This document shows positions 14,105-24,161 of a stretch of 42,353 nt of DNA, piece by piece (the stretch's first letter is position 1; every line of letters starts with the position of its first letter). A model generated the notes under the pieces. It was given only the letters and a program-made list of their open reading frames with translations. It made no database searches and was not told where the DNA came from. The stretch lies in contig CAIYIS010000072.1 in assembly GCA_903926385.1 (NCBI GenBank), positions 1 to 42,353 of the forward strand, in the 5' to 3' direction. The stretch is from an uncultured Bacteroidota bacterium. Lineage in GTDB: Bacteria; Bacteroidota; Bacteroidia; 2-12-FULL-35-15. Made by a program: the position numbers and the translations under genes.

Positions 14105-15565
14105 TCACTCAAACCATTTTAATACTTCCATTTTAACACGTTCCAATTCTTTACCATTCTGAAATTCATTTACCTTTTTATTATATACATAATCTCCGCC
14201 CCAATCCTTGTAGTTAGCTATAATCTCTCCAAGTGCCTTTGCAAAATATATTATTTCCTCATTCGTTAATGTTGGGTGCATCGACATTCTCACCCATCCT
14301 GGTTTTTGCGATAAGTCTCCGGTTCCTATTTTATCCGTTATTTCCAACGATTGCTCATAACTCACCTCTAACAAATAATGCCCGTAAGTGCCGGCACACG
14401 CACACCCTCCCCTAACTTGAATTCCATATCGGTCGCTCAATAATTTTACAATTAAATTATAATGAATATCTGTATGATAAAAAGAAATAACACCTAACCT
14501 GTCACGGTGTTTGTTCGCTAATATTTTCACACCATCCAGCTTATCCAATTCTTTAAACGCAATATTCAATAATTCTTTTTCTCTTGCCAAAATTCGTTCT
14601 GCACCCATCCTCTCTTTTAATTTTATACACAAAGCAGTACGTATAGCCTGCATAAAACCTGGCGTTCCTCCATCTTCTCTCCCCTCAATATCATCAATGT
14701 ATTTATATTTTCCCCATGGGTCCGACCAGTCTAATGTCCCTCCTCCCGAGTCATCAGGCACATCATTTTTGTACAACTTCGAGTCAAATACCAACACTCC
14801 CGATGAGCCGGGACCTCCCAAAAATTTATGTGGCGAAAAATAAATTGCATCCAATTTTTCCAATCCATCTTTTGGGTTCATGTTTATATCCACATAAGGA
14901 GCCGATGCAGCAAAGTCCACAAAACAAATTCCTCCATGTTCATGCATTATTCGAGCCATTTCATGATATGGTGTTACAATACCCGTAACATTCGAACAAG
15001 CCGTAAAAGCTCCAATTTTATGCTTTCTGCTTTTGTGTTTTTTTAATTCATTTCTCAATTCATTCAAATCTATCAACAAGTCGGCACTTGGTTTCAAAAC
15101 CACTACATCTGCATTCGATTCGTACCAGCTTGTTTGATTCGAATGGTGTTCCATATGAGTCAAAAAAACAATCGGCTTATCATTTTCCGATATCTCACTG
15201 TCCAGCAATCCTCCTTTTTTCAATCCAAGAATTCGTTGCAACTTATTTACAACCGATGTCATTCCAAATCCCGATGTAATAAGAATATCATCTCTACCTG
15301 CATTTACATGTTTTTTTATTATGTCTCGCGCATGATGATAAGCCATCGTCATTCGTGTTCCACTCTCACTTGTTTGAGTATGCGTGTTCGCCACAAATGG
15401 ACCTATCTCATCACTTAAAATCTTTTCAATTGGTTTATAAAGCCTTCCGCTTGCAATCCAATCCAGATAAATCATATGCTGAACTCCATACGGTGTCACA
15501 TACTCAACATCATTTCCAGTTATGTTATCCCGTATTTGTTTAAAGTAATCTTCTAAATCTTTCAT
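14105..15565 (-). CDS. Class V PLP-dependent aminotransferase (cysteine desulfurase/selenocysteine lyase-like)
   Basis: The 486-residue fold-type I PLP enzyme has its Schiff-base lysine in YFSPHKFLGGPGSSG (Lys247). The PLP-stacking region HMEHHSN is at 137-143 and VDFAASAPY at 216-224. A catalytic-type cysteine pair lies in RGGCACAGTYGH (about residues 389-400). The group is related to NifS/CsdA enzymes that remove sulfur or selenium from cysteine or selenocysteine. It is longer than NifS (about 400), with an extra C-terminal part. It is monocistronic and convergent with the two-component genes. The thiol theme next door hints at sulfur supply, but other class V reactions are possible. Confidence 0.8.
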   Translation of the reverse strand: MKDLEDYFKQIRDNITGNDVEYVTPYGVQHMIYLDWIASGRLYKPIEKILSDEIGPFVANTHTQTSESGTRMTMAYHHARDIIKKHVNAGRDDILITSGFGMTSVVNKLQRILGLKKGGLLDSEISENDKPIVFLTHMEHHSNQTSWYESNADVVVLKPSADLLIDLNELRNELKKHKSRKHKIGAFTACSNVTGIVTPYHEMARIMHEHGGICFVDFAASAPYVDINMNPKDGLEKLDAIYFSPHKFLGGPGSSGVLVFDSKLYKNDVPDDSGGGTLDWSDPWGKYKYIDDIEGREDGGTPGFMQAIRTALCIKLKERMGAERILAREKELLNIAFKELDKLDGVKILANKHRDRLGVISFYHTDIHYNLIVKLLSDRYGIQVRGGCACAGTYGHYLLEVSYEQSLEITDKIGTGDLSQKPGWVRMSMHPTLTNEEIIYFAKALGEIIANYKDWGGDYVYNKKVNEFQNGKELERVKMEVLKWFE

Positions 15566-16362
15566 TACTTAATTTTTTTGCCAGAGTTTGTTTTCTTTAA
15601 AAATTGAAGAATCGGGCTTTTGCTTGAGATTTTCAACCTTGAACGAAACTCGATTAAATCCCCACAAATATACAACTAATATCCACCAATAGGATATTAC
15701 AAAATTTTAATTTTAGAAGTTTTTACCAAAAGATTAGTGACCTAAATATCGAGCGAAAAAAATGAAACACAACTAGAACGAAAGTATATCAATACTGCTT
15801 CTCAACAATACGTTTCTGAATAAATTTATAATACTTTTCTCGAATATAAAATCAAACTTCCATCTTGAAAAAACTCCACCTTTCCCCTACCTCTTAATTC
15901 TTGCCAAGTGATCTTCGAACTATAAGTAGAATCATTTTCGCTTTTCCAAGAGTAATACAGTCACTTTGTTCCTCTTTAACTTTTGAATTATGCACTTCAT
16001 GAATCGAATATTTAATCAAATTTCAAGTTTTAGTTCTTCAAAAACTGAAATTTCTATTACAATTACATCCATGTAACAAATATAAATAATAAAATTTGTC
16101 TTTAATTAAATTTCAAATTAGATTCCGAAAGCATAAAATAAAAAAAAATCAAATTATCGAAATGAAGATTCGAAAGTGTCAAATTTGCAATACTCAAACA
16201 AATCATTTCATTGATTTATTCTTACTTCCTCCTTTTGATTCTTCAACTAAGCATAAATCAAACTTGCTCTATCTACAATAACTTCTACAATTTCAACCAT
16301 TTCAAGTATATCAAGTTGCATCATTCCAATAGATTTGTCTCTTTTAAAATGTTTGCATTTTA
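15566..16362. other. Non-coding gap (about 800 bp)
   Basis: I see no convincing gene here. A+T content is high and short frames are all under about 40 codons from an ATG. One of them (ATG at 16161, 39 codons, starting MKIRKCQICN) has a CxxC resembling the zinc-binding start of some methyltransferases, but it is too short to call. No terminator with a T-run stands out. Confidence 0.5.
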
Positions 16363-16363
16363 C

Positions 16364-16458
16364 TACCCCCGAACGGGATTAAATTGGACCATATTCAAAT
16401 AATTATACCCGTTCGGTATTTTAATTTATTAATTTGTTATATTTGCACCCGAAAGGGT
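16364..16458. promoter_or_regulatory. hip promoter with three related operators
   Basis: Three copies of a site near ACCCGAACGGGTAT occur. Copy 1 is ACCCCCGAACGGGATT (16365-16380). Copy 2 is ATACCCGTTCGGTAT (16405-16419), in the opposite orientation. Copy 3 is ACCCGAAAGGGTAT (16447-16460). A TATATTTG -7 box lies at 16438-16445 between copies 2 and 3. Copy 2 therefore covers the -33 region and copy 3 the start site. This is a typical layout for autorepression by a HipB-like protein. Confidence 0.75.
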
Positions 16459-16469
16459 ATAATAATATT

Positions 16470-16901
16470 ATGGGTCACATTGCATCATTTGTAAAATATC
16501 ATAGAAAGAAATTGGGATTGACCCAAGAAGAACTTGCTTCAAAAGCGGGAGTAGGTCTTCGTTTCGTCCGTGAAATGGAGCAAGGGAAAGAGACACTTCA
16601 ATTGGATAAAGTAAATCAGGTTTTAGCGTTGCTTGGTTTTAGTTTAAATGCATCGAGGCACCAGGTTGATGCGTACGATATATTTTGGAACTACTTTAAT
16701 AAAGCAATAAAAATAACACTTACCAATAGAATAATTAAATACGGGATTATTATAAAAGAGATAATAGATAAAAAGGATAACAAGATAAATGCTTGGAAAT
16801 TTGTCTCAAATAATAATGCAATAAAATATCAGCAAAAGCCAGAGGACAAACTCACTGAAATTATTTTAAACACTGACATTCAAGCCATCGAAGAGCAATA
16901 A
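16470..16901 (+). CDS. hipB: HipB-like XRE-family antitoxin/regulator
   Basis: The protein has 143 residues from the ATG at 16470, which directly follows the third operator copy. The helix-turn-helix is in residues 5-60: KKLGLTQEELASKAGVGLRF and REMEQGKETLQLDKVNQVLALLG, close to HipB proteins. The C-terminal ~80 residues, rich in Lys, Ile and Asn, are longer than in E. coli HipB and have no fold I can name. It should bind the repeated operators and repress the hip genes, with or without the kinase. The next gene starts 8 bp downstream. Confidence 0.85.
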   Translation: MGHIASFVKYHRKKLGLTQEELASKAGVGLRFVREMEQGKETLQLDKVNQVLALLGFSLNASRHQVDAYDIFWNYFNKAIKITLTNRIIKYGIIIKEIIDKKDNKINAWKFVSNNNAIKYQQKPEDKLTEIILNTDIQAIEEQ

Positions 16902-16909
16902 AACAGAAA

Positions 16910-17227
16910 ATGAAAAGGGGATTAGTTTATAAAAAAGATAAGCTCGCAGGCACAGTATGGGAAGATGAAAATGGCTATTCCTTTCAATATAATGAAGAAT
17001 ATTTAAGGAGTCCAATATATGGGGTAGTAAGTAGAACGTTCCCACTAAGATCTGAAACATTTAACGATAAAAACATGTTGCCGTTTTTTGATGGATTAAT
17101 CCCTGAAGGATGGTTACTGGAAATCGCATTGGACAACTGGAAATTAGATAAGAGAGACAGAATGAATTTGCTTTTGACACTTTGCGAAGATTGTATCGGT
17201 GATATTAGTATAAAGAAGAAAAAATAA
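16910..17227 (+). CDS. HipS-like protein (HipA N-terminal domain)
   Basis: This 105-residue protein matches the N-terminal domain of HipA kinases, including VVSRTFPLRSE and the signature LPFFDGLIPEGWLLE (about 57-71). In two-part HipA proteins this domain is the first third of the kinase; here it is a separate gene, as in HipBST modules. In the described E. coli O127 HipBST system, HipS, and not HipB, is the main antitoxin of the kinase. Its stop codon directly abuts the next start (TAAATG), indicating translational coupling. It ends in a run of lysines. Confidence 0.85.
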   Translation: MKRGLVYKKDKLAGTVWEDENGYSFQYNEEYLRSPIYGVVSRTFPLRSETFNDKNMLPFFDGLIPEGWLLEIALDNWKLDKRDRMNLLLTLCEDCIGDISIKKKK

Positions 17228-18160
17228 ATGAACTGTTTACTTTGTTATAAACCACTCTCTAAATCTGAAAAAGACTATCATACAAAGTGTGTAATAAGCA
17301 CTTTTGGATTGAAAGAAATACCGTCAATTGATTTTGATGAAAGTAAACTCAAAGCTTATGCAAAGGAATTATTAGGAGCGCACAATGCCATTACTGGTGT
17401 TCAGCCAAAGCTGAGTATATGGTTGGAAGAAAAAAAGAAAAGTGTTCGTTTTACTGTAATGGATGGTAAGTGTAATTACATAATCAAGCCACAGAGTGAA
17501 GTATTCAAAGCGTTGCCAGAGAATGAAGATTTGTGTATGCATCTAGCCGCAGAGTTTGGAATTCAAACAGCTGTTCATGGATTGATTAGGTTACCAAGTA
17601 ATTCTTTAGCCTATATTACACAAAGGTTTGAACGAAATGGAGAATTGAAGTTAGCATGTGAAGATTTATGTCAACTATCGGAAACCCTTACAGAACACAA
17701 GTACAGGGGAAGTTATGAAAATACTGGCAAAATTATTAAGCTGTATTCTACCCATTCGGGATTAGATTCATTACACTTTTTTGAATTGGTTGTTTTTAGT
17801 TTTATAATAGGGAATGCAGATATGCACTTAAAGAATTTCTCGATGCTTGAAAAAGAGGATGGGACTTTTTCATTAAGTCCAGCGTATGATTTGGTAAGTA
17901 CAACTCTGTTAATAAAGAATGAATCAGAGCAAATGAGCTTAACAATAAATGGAAGAAAAAATAAACTTACTAAAAACGATTTCATTGCTCTTGGAAAAAG
18001 TTTGTCGCTTACAGAAAAACAACAACAAACTATTTTTCAACATTTTTTTAGCAAAATAGATAATGCAAACTGGTGGATTGAAAATAGTTTTCTACCCACT
18101 GAGCATAAAGAACAATTAAAGCAAACTTTAACATTAAGAATAAATTTATTAAGAATATAA
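17228..18160 (+). CDS. HipT-like Ser/Thr kinase toxin
   Basis: The 310-residue HipA-type kinase lacks the HipA N-terminal domain, which is encoded separately just upstream. It begins with a small CxxC...H..C zinc-finger-like segment (CLLCYKPLSKSEKDYHTKC, 3-21). The Gly-rich loop is AITGVQPK (54-61), with Thr where other HipT proteins have an autophosphorylated Ser. ATP-binding Lys87 is in YIIKPQ, the catalytic loop is GNADMHLKN (195-203, Asp198) and the Mg-binding Asp is in AYDLVST (Asp221). Known relatives phosphorylate tRNA synthetases (GltX or TrpS) and halt growth. All catalytic residues are present, so it should be active. Confidence 0.87.
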   Translation: MNCLLCYKPLSKSEKDYHTKCVISTFGLKEIPSIDFDESKLKAYAKELLGAHNAITGVQPKLSIWLEEKKKSVRFTVMDGKCNYIIKPQSEVFKALPENEDLCMHLAAEFGIQTAVHGLIRLPSNSLAYITQRFERNGELKLACEDLCQLSETLTEHKYRGSYENTGKIIKLYSTHSGLDSLHFFELVVFSFIIGNADMHLKNFSMLEKEDGTFSLSPAYDLVSTTLLIKNESEQMSLTINGRKNKLTKNDFIALGKSLSLTEKQQQTIFQHFFSKIDNANWWIENSFLPTEHKEQLKQTLTLRINLLRI

Positions 18161-18439
18161 TAAGTTTATTAATTGAGGAATAAATAAAATTCTTGACATT
18201 TAAAAACATTCAAAAATGATAGCATTTATTTTTAATAATAATATCGAAGAAGCGACTTTCGAAAGAGCAAAAAAAGGTCCAATTATTAGTGGTTTTTTGG
18301 GCAAAAAAAATCGAGCTAAATTTTGGTTGAAAATTGGAGTAGGATTTGGAGTAGGATTTTGGTCTGTTTTTTGTCAAATTTTGACATTTAGACCCTCCGA
18401 AAGCATTGATTTTGCTGCATTCTTGTTTTTTGGAAAGGT

Positions 18440-18481
18440 TTCATAACCCTGAGGTCAGGGGTTCAACTCCCCTTTTCGCTA
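18440..18481 (+). tRNA. 3' fragment of a tRNA-Met (CAT) gene, probable attachment-site scar
   Basis: From the anticodon loop (TTCATAA) the sequence reads as a normal tRNA 3' half: anticodon-stem strand CCCTG, variable loop, T-arm AGGGG-TTCAACT-CCCCT, acceptor strand TTTCGCT and discriminator A. The 5' half is missing: there is no AGCGAAA acceptor strand or D-arm upstream, and the 5' anticodon-stem strand does not pair. A terminator follows directly. Loss of homology exactly at the anticodon loop is typical of integrase crossover sites, so this looks like an att duplication left by an integrated element. Confidence 0.7.
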
Positions 18482-18484
18482 CAC

Positions 18485-18510
18485 AAAAAGCCCCTTTAAG
18501 GGGCTTTTTT
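18485..18510. terminator. Intrinsic terminator after the tRNA fragment
   Basis: AAAAAGCCCCTT-T-AAGGGGC is followed by a run of six T. It is symmetrical enough to work in both directions. Confidence 0.85.
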
Positions 18511-18660
18511 TATGGAACAAACTTACTAAACTATTACTATTTTCTTTAGAATTAAGGTGGTGGAAAACAGGCCTAATCTAACTTTCAACTCAAATTAATA
18601 TACTGATAATTAATCACATTATTCATTTTTCCGGTTTCCTTTTCCTCATTTTTCGCTTGT

Positions 18661-18873
18661 TTATCCAAAGGGATACCACCAGCAGCCCCGCGAATGCTTA
18701 ACGCATCTGCCCGAATACTGATAGCATTCGGGCGAATAATCTGTTTCGACACTAAAAACTCCCTTTTTTACCCCCTGCGGATGCCTATGTTTCATACAAA
18801 TTAGCAGTATTCGGGCGAATACTGAAAGCATCTGCCCGAATGCGCCCGGCATTCGGGCGGATAAAGTTGCCAT
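18661..18873. repeat. Cluster of short inverted and direct repeats (GCATTCGGGCG type)
   Basis: The motif ATTCGGGCGAATA occurs at about 18726 and 18809, and GCATCTGCCCGAAT at about 18703 and 18828, with further partial copies at 18849-18861. They can pair with each other on the same strand, so strong hairpins are possible. They are more G+C-rich than the surroundings. The minus strand has an open frame of 70 codons here that merely reads through the repeats and is not called. The flanks 18511-18660 and 18874-19040 hold nothing I recognise. Confidence 0.65.
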
Positions 18874-19040
18874 TTCAACTAATTCAGATTTATTTGAATG
18901 AAAAACTTCGAATATCCGTTCGAATGTTTGAATTATTTGTCTCAGGCAGTTTGTTCACTAACGAGTATCGGTATCATCACACCTTATTTATTTAGAATAT
19001 AGAAATCGAAGCGAATGCAAGGGTTCATTCATTCTTGTTT

Positions 19041-19712
19041 TTAATGTCCCAACACCGTCTTCCTTATTTTAAAAGCAAGAAAATAGCTAAGCCAGGCCAT
19101 AAAAGGGGCTACAATGATATCTACAGTGTAATGAACATGCTGAAGTAAGAGAAAACAAGCTACAAGGAGAGTGGCAGCCATAAAACAATACTTGAGGGGG
19201 CGATAAGGCATAATTAAACTCAGCAAAAACATGGTGGAGACATGGCCGGAGAAAAACAAATCTTTAGAAATTGGAGTGCCTTGATAAATGAGATTTCCTA
19301 TAATAGGGTCTTGAAGGAAGATGATGGATTTTTCGGGGTCGAGGGGAAGGAGATACATACAAACGATTCGAAATGTCATAAGAAGGCAATAGGCTTGTAT
19401 GCTTTTCACTAAAACTACAGGCCAGCAAATTACATTGATTATCGAAAGTAAAATAACGAAGTAAATAAGCAGAAAAATGGACAGGGACATGTCGCGGGGA
19501 GGGAGCATGTTTAAGACAAAATCGTTGAGGATTATTCCTGGTCGGGCTTGAACAAAATTAAAAAAAGGGGGCACAAAAGCGATGATGGCGATGAGATAAA
19601 CCAAGGTAAGAAGCAAGTGAATTCTGAACTTTTTGTGCTTCCATTCTTTTTGCCAGTTGGCAGAACATTCGGAAAAATTGGCAGGAAAGAAAAAGGAAAC
19701 GATTGGCTTCAT
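19041..19712 (-). CDS. Sphingomyelin-synthase-like (PAP2_C) membrane protein
   Basis: The 223-residue protein has about six membrane segments. It contains the two motifs of the sphingomyelin synthase/PAP2-related family: KDLFFSGHVSTMF (His157 in SGH, 155-157) and QHVHYTVDIIVAPF (His194, Asp198). These form the expected His-His-Asp triad that transfers a phospho-headgroup to ceramide. It is the last gene of the ceramide operon, 21 bp after the epimerase-type reductase. It probably attaches a phospho-headgroup (ethanolamine, inositol or other) to ceramide, or removes a phosphate from a lipid. The headgroup cannot be told from sequence. Confidence 0.7.
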   Translation of the reverse strand: MKPIVSFFFPANFSECSANWQKEWKHKKFRIHLLLTLVYLIAIIAFVPPFFNFVQARPGIILNDFVLNMLPPRDMSLSIFLLIYFVILLSIINVICWPVVLVKSIQAYCLLMTFRIVCMYLLPLDPEKSIIFLQDPIIGNLIYQGTPISKDLFFSGHVSTMFLLSLIMPYRPLKYCFMAATLLVACFLLLQHVHYTVDIIVAPFMAWLSYFLAFKIRKTVLGH

Positions 19713-19733
19713 AAGGAGGAATGAACGGATGAA

Positions 19734-20726
19734 TTACAACCAGCCGGATTTTTTGTACCAGAGGGTGGTTTCGGTTATACCTTTTTTTAAATCGTAGTCG
19801 GGCATAAAATGCACATCGTCTCTCAAGGGTTGAAAATCGCATTTCCAATTAACCGCTTCGAGTTCGTTTATTTTATCGAGATTGAGGACAGGCTGTTTGC
19901 CTGTAAAGTATTTGCTCAGTTCGGTCAGAGATGCCACACAACGGGCTATGAATGCAGGAATCTTTATTCGAATTGTTTTTTTGCCCAGCTCTGTTTTTAT
20001 CAAACTTCCAAACATGGAAGCATTGTAGACGTTGCCATCGGTAACAAAATATCCTTTGTTTTGAACGGGCGATTCCATGCTCATAAAAATGGCTTTCACC
20101 AAATCTCTGACGTAAATAAAAGTGAGGTATTGTTTTTTTAATCCTACAAAAAGCTCTGTGTTATTATTAATCATTTTAAACACTGTAAGCAGGTCTTTCT
20201 CTCTGGGGCCGTAAACAGCAGTGGGCCGAATGAGGATATAAGGAAAATCGGTAAGCGATAAAAAGTATTGCTCGGCCTTTAGTTTACTCTCTCCATAAGC
20301 CGTTACCGGACGAGGAATATCGGTAGCCTTAACGGGAGAAAGCGATGATGCATCGCCCGGGCCATAAGCAGCCAGACTACTGATGTAAATAAATTTTCGG
20401 GGAACTTTATGTTGAGTAATGAGAGCTTCCACAAAGTTTCGGGTGTATAGATAATTGGCAGTAAAATAATCGCTGCGCCTGGCAGCCTTAGTTACTCCTG
20501 CATTGTGAATGATGTAATCGAAAGCCGGAGTTTCGGCAATCAGTTTATTAAGAGAGGCCGTATCCGAAAAATCGAATTCGATAAATTTAATACGCTGGTC
20601 TTGGAGAAAGGCTTTGGAACTTGATTTCCGAATGCCTGCAAACACTTCATAATTTCGGTTCAATGCTTCTTCTACCAAAAAACTACCGATAAATCCGCTC
20701 GAACCTGTTATAAGTATTCTTTTCAT
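19734..20726 (-). CDS. NAD-dependent epimerase-type reductase, CerR-like
   Basis: This 330-residue extended short-chain dehydrogenase has GSSGFIGSF (8-16) for NAD(P) binding, the catalytic dyad in AYGESKLKAEQ (Tyr144, Lys148) and Ser116-Ser117 in YISSLAAYG. It lies in one operon with serine palmitoyltransferase and a GNAT-type acyltransferase. That is the gene set described in Caulobacter for bacterial ceramide synthesis, where CerR, an epimerase-family enzyme, reduces the 3-keto group. On that basis I infer 3-oxo-ceramide reduction. Spacing to the acyltransferase gene is 1 bp. A sugar-nucleotide enzyme is the alternative. Confidence 0.75.
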   Translation of the reverse strand: MKRILITGSSGFIGSFLVEEALNRNYEVFAGIRKSSSKAFLQDQRIKFIEFDFSDTASLNKLIAETPAFDYIIHNAGVTKAARRSDYFTANYLYTRNFVEALITQHKVPRKFIYISSLAAYGPGDASSLSPVKATDIPRPVTAYGESKLKAEQYFLSLTDFPYILIRPTAVYGPREKDLLTVFKMINNNTELFVGLKKQYLTFIYVRDLVKAIFMSMESPVQNKGYFVTDGNVYNASMFGSLIKTELGKKTIRIKIPAFIARCVASLTELSKYFTGKQPVLNLDKINELEAVNWKCDFQPLRDDVHFMPDYDLKKGITETTLWYKKSGWL

Positions 20727-20727
20727 T

Positions 20728-21849
20728 CTACAAGTCTATTTCATACATTCTGTATTTTTTATAAGGCCTAGCATTAATATTAATCATGGCTCTGTTCATC
20801 ATTTCGTTTGTTTCCAGAATCCACGAAGCCTCGGCTGTAGTAATGTGTTTTTGTTTGGTAGTAATCAGGTTTCGGGCATAAAAGCACGACTCAATACCCA
20901 TTTTACGATACTCTTCAATAACACCCAGAGTAATGATTCGAATTTTATTTATTTTCTTTTTACCAAAAAGTATTTTGAACAAACCGGTTGGCAAAAGTCT
21001 TCCTTTTTTAACTTTAATAAACACCTGATTCATGTCGGGAATGGAGAGAGAGAAACCAACTGCTTTACCATTATGCTCGGCTATGTAACAAAAATCAGGG
21101 TCAAGAATCATCTTCATGTCTTTTGCCATAAAGTTAAATTCGTCATCTGTCATAGGTACAAACCCCCAGTTTTTCTCCCAGGCTGTGTTATAAATCTCTT
21201 TTATTTTTTCTATCTCCGATTTAAAATTTTTCATGTTGGCCGTACGGATGGTAATGCCTTTTGATTTCAAACGCACTTCGAGTTTGCCCATCATTTCTAC
21301 TGTTCGTTGCGAAAGTTCAGTATCGATAAGATTGTAGGCTATCAAATCCATTTTTTTTCTGAAGCCATATTTATCCATAAACTTAGGCGTGTACTCCTGA
21401 TTATAGGTCATCATTACCACCGGAGGAGTATCAAATCCTTCAATCAGCATTCCGCACGTTTCGTTAGTAGAAAAATTAACAGGCCCTATAATGGCTTTCA
21501 GACCTTCTGCTTTTACCCATTCTTTAACTGTGTCGAGCAGTTTTTCGGCTACCTTGTAATCGTTAATCACATCAAAGAAACCAAAAAAACCATCGTTCGA
21601 TTCGGTATATGAAATATGATTATTGTTACGAATAGCCGCAATACGACCCACCACCTTACCATCTTTTTTTGCCAAAAACATATCCAATTTAGAATGCTTA
21701 AAGAAAGGATGCTTTTTAGGGTCTAACAAATCGTTTTGTGCTATGTAAAGCTCCGGAACATAATTGGGGTCGTTCTTATAAAGCTCGTGAGGAAAATCGA
21801 TAAATTCGTGTTTATCTTTTTTGGAAGTAACCTTGCTTATTGTAATCAT
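20728..21849 (-). CDS. GNAT-fold N-acyltransferase, bacterial ceramide synthase candidate
   Basis: The 373-residue protein has two GNAT-like halves. The first includes FLAKKDGKVVGRIAAIRNN (58-76) and FFDVINDYKVAEKLL. The second includes CYIAEHNGKAVGFSLSIPDM (about 253-272) and the acyl-CoA-loop-like region ITLGVIEEYRKMGIES. No signal peptide is seen, so it acts in the cytoplasm or on the inner face of the membrane. It sits between serine palmitoyltransferase and the CerR-like reductase. The bacterial ceramide synthase described in Caulobacter is a GNAT-related protein, unlike the eukaryotic enzyme. N-acylation of 3-ketosphinganine or sphinganine is therefore the best guess. Confidence 0.72.
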   Translation of the reverse strand: MITISKVTSKKDKHEFIDFPHELYKNDPNYVPELYIAQNDLLDPKKHPFFKHSKLDMFLAKKDGKVVGRIAAIRNNNHISYTESNDGFFGFFDVINDYKVAEKLLDTVKEWVKAEGLKAIIGPVNFSTNETCGMLIEGFDTPPVVMMTYNQEYTPKFMDKYGFRKKMDLIAYNLIDTELSQRTVEMMGKLEVRLKSKGITIRTANMKNFKSEIEKIKEIYNTAWEKNWGFVPMTDDEFNFMAKDMKMILDPDFCYIAEHNGKAVGFSLSIPDMNQVFIKVKKGRLLPTGLFKILFGKKKINKIRIITLGVIEEYRKMGIESCFYARNLITTKQKHITTAEASWILETNEMMNRAMININARPYKKYRMYEIDL

Positions 21850-21852
21850 GGG

Positions 21853-23061
<1,209 letters not shown>

Positions 23062-23259
23062 TTAAAATAATTAATTGCTTTAACAGAATACTTAATAAAA
23101 AAAACGAAAATATAACTATATGATAAAGGCATAATTGACCAAAATCATATTTAGTATAACTTAAAATACTTTCAGGCTATTGACCTGGCAAAAAATTAAA
23201 GAACTTACTTTATTCAACTAAAACGGAATCGGAAATATCCGCAAATAAATACGAACTGA

Positions 23260-23961
23260 TTATAGAAATTTAACCACAAGTCCGAGACCAGCATTAATCC
23301 CGCTGGCCGAAAGATTATATTTCAAATCGCCAGAATCGGCATTCAAACTCGAATTAGAACTGTCGGAAAACTTCATGTCAGGATATTTAAACCCGGTATA
23401 ACCCAGATTAAAAAACATACCGATGTGTTCGCCAAAATAAATACGAGGAACCAGAGCAAATCCATACGTAAGCCCCCCTCCTTTTGCCATACTTGCCTTC
23501 ACATCATTACTCCTATATTTTAAATTAGAGTATCCAACCGTAAGTTGAAGAGGCATATCAAAATGTTTGGTTTTTACAAAATGTAAATTAACCAGCAACT
23601 GTTCGTCTAATCCGGAAACAGTAGGTTTAATGTTCTTGTTTGTTGAATCTGCATTGGCAATGTATTTCGAAAAGCCAAGTCGAGCGCCAACTCCCAGCCA
23701 ATTGGTCAATCCAAATTCAACTGTAAGCGGAAATACACCCGCTCCAGCCCCACCTGTGGTGTCTTTCACCACACGTTCGGTATGCAAAGTTCCTCCTGAA
23801 TAAACGGTTTGGTTTTGCTCGTGATGAGTTTTGGTTCCGTATATCCCTAATCCTGCTCCTATGCTGATGGTAATTTTACCACGTTTAAAAGCTTTGTCTT
23901 GGGCAAATGATGAATGAGAAAAGATGAGAATTGCAGAAAGTAGGAACACAATTTTTTTCAT
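23260..23961 (-). CDS. Outer-membrane beta-barrel protein
   Basis: This 233-residue protein has a signal peptide (MKKIVFLLSAILIFSHSSFAQ). Alternating hydrophobic strands separated by turns follow, for example ITISIGAGLGIYGTKT and LGVGARLGFSKYI. The C-terminal strand GINAGLGLVVKFL ends in an aromatic-hydrophobic pair, as in barrel proteins recognised by Bam. It is the kind of small porin-like or OmpA-barrel protein common in Bacteroidota; no specific substrate can be named. It is on the same strand as the ceramide operon but 200 bp upstream, so probably separate. Confidence 0.75.
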   Translation of the reverse strand: MKKIVFLLSAILIFSHSSFAQDKAFKRGKITISIGAGLGIYGTKTHHEQNQTVYSGGTLHTERVVKDTTGGAGAGVFPLTVEFGLTNWLGVGARLGFSKYIANADSTNKNIKPTVSGLDEQLLVNLHFVKTKHFDMPLQLTVGYSNLKYRSNDVKASMAKGGGLTYGFALVPRIYFGEHIGMFFNLGYTGFKYPDMKFSDSSNSSLNADSGDLKYNLSASGINAGLGLVVKFL

Positions 23962-24161
23962 AACCGATTAAATAATTAAAATAGTTAGTTGGTTTAGTAA
24001 TTAAAATTAGTGGGATAAAAGTATAACATAATTCCATATCAAACTGAGTAATGAATTATTTTTATGAAATATTCACAAATAGAATTTGTGAGTAAAATAA
24101 AAATCGATGCTGTAACTTTTATTTATAGTTTTACCCTCCGATACTAATTGAATAAACCGTT

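Noticed and set aside
16161-16280. 39-codon frame with a CxxC start
   Set aside because: The resemblance to a methyltransferase zinc-binding start is short and it stops at once; could be a decayed remnant but cannot be supported.
18216-18446. 76-codon frame before the tRNA fragment
   Set aside because: It ends inside the tRNA remnant, is low-complexity and Phe/Gly-rich, and shows no recognisable domain. Possibly element debris.
18408-18481. Complete tRNA-Met gene
   Set aside because: The 5' acceptor strand, D-arm and 5' anticodon-stem strand are absent, so only the 3' part is supported.
18661-18873. Minus-strand 70-codon frame over the repeat cluster
   Set aside because: Its translation is just the repeats in another form; nothing supports translation.
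19558-19848. Minus-strand 96-codon frame across the junction of two ceramide-operon genes
   Set aside because: It is out of frame with two well-supported genes and has no family features.
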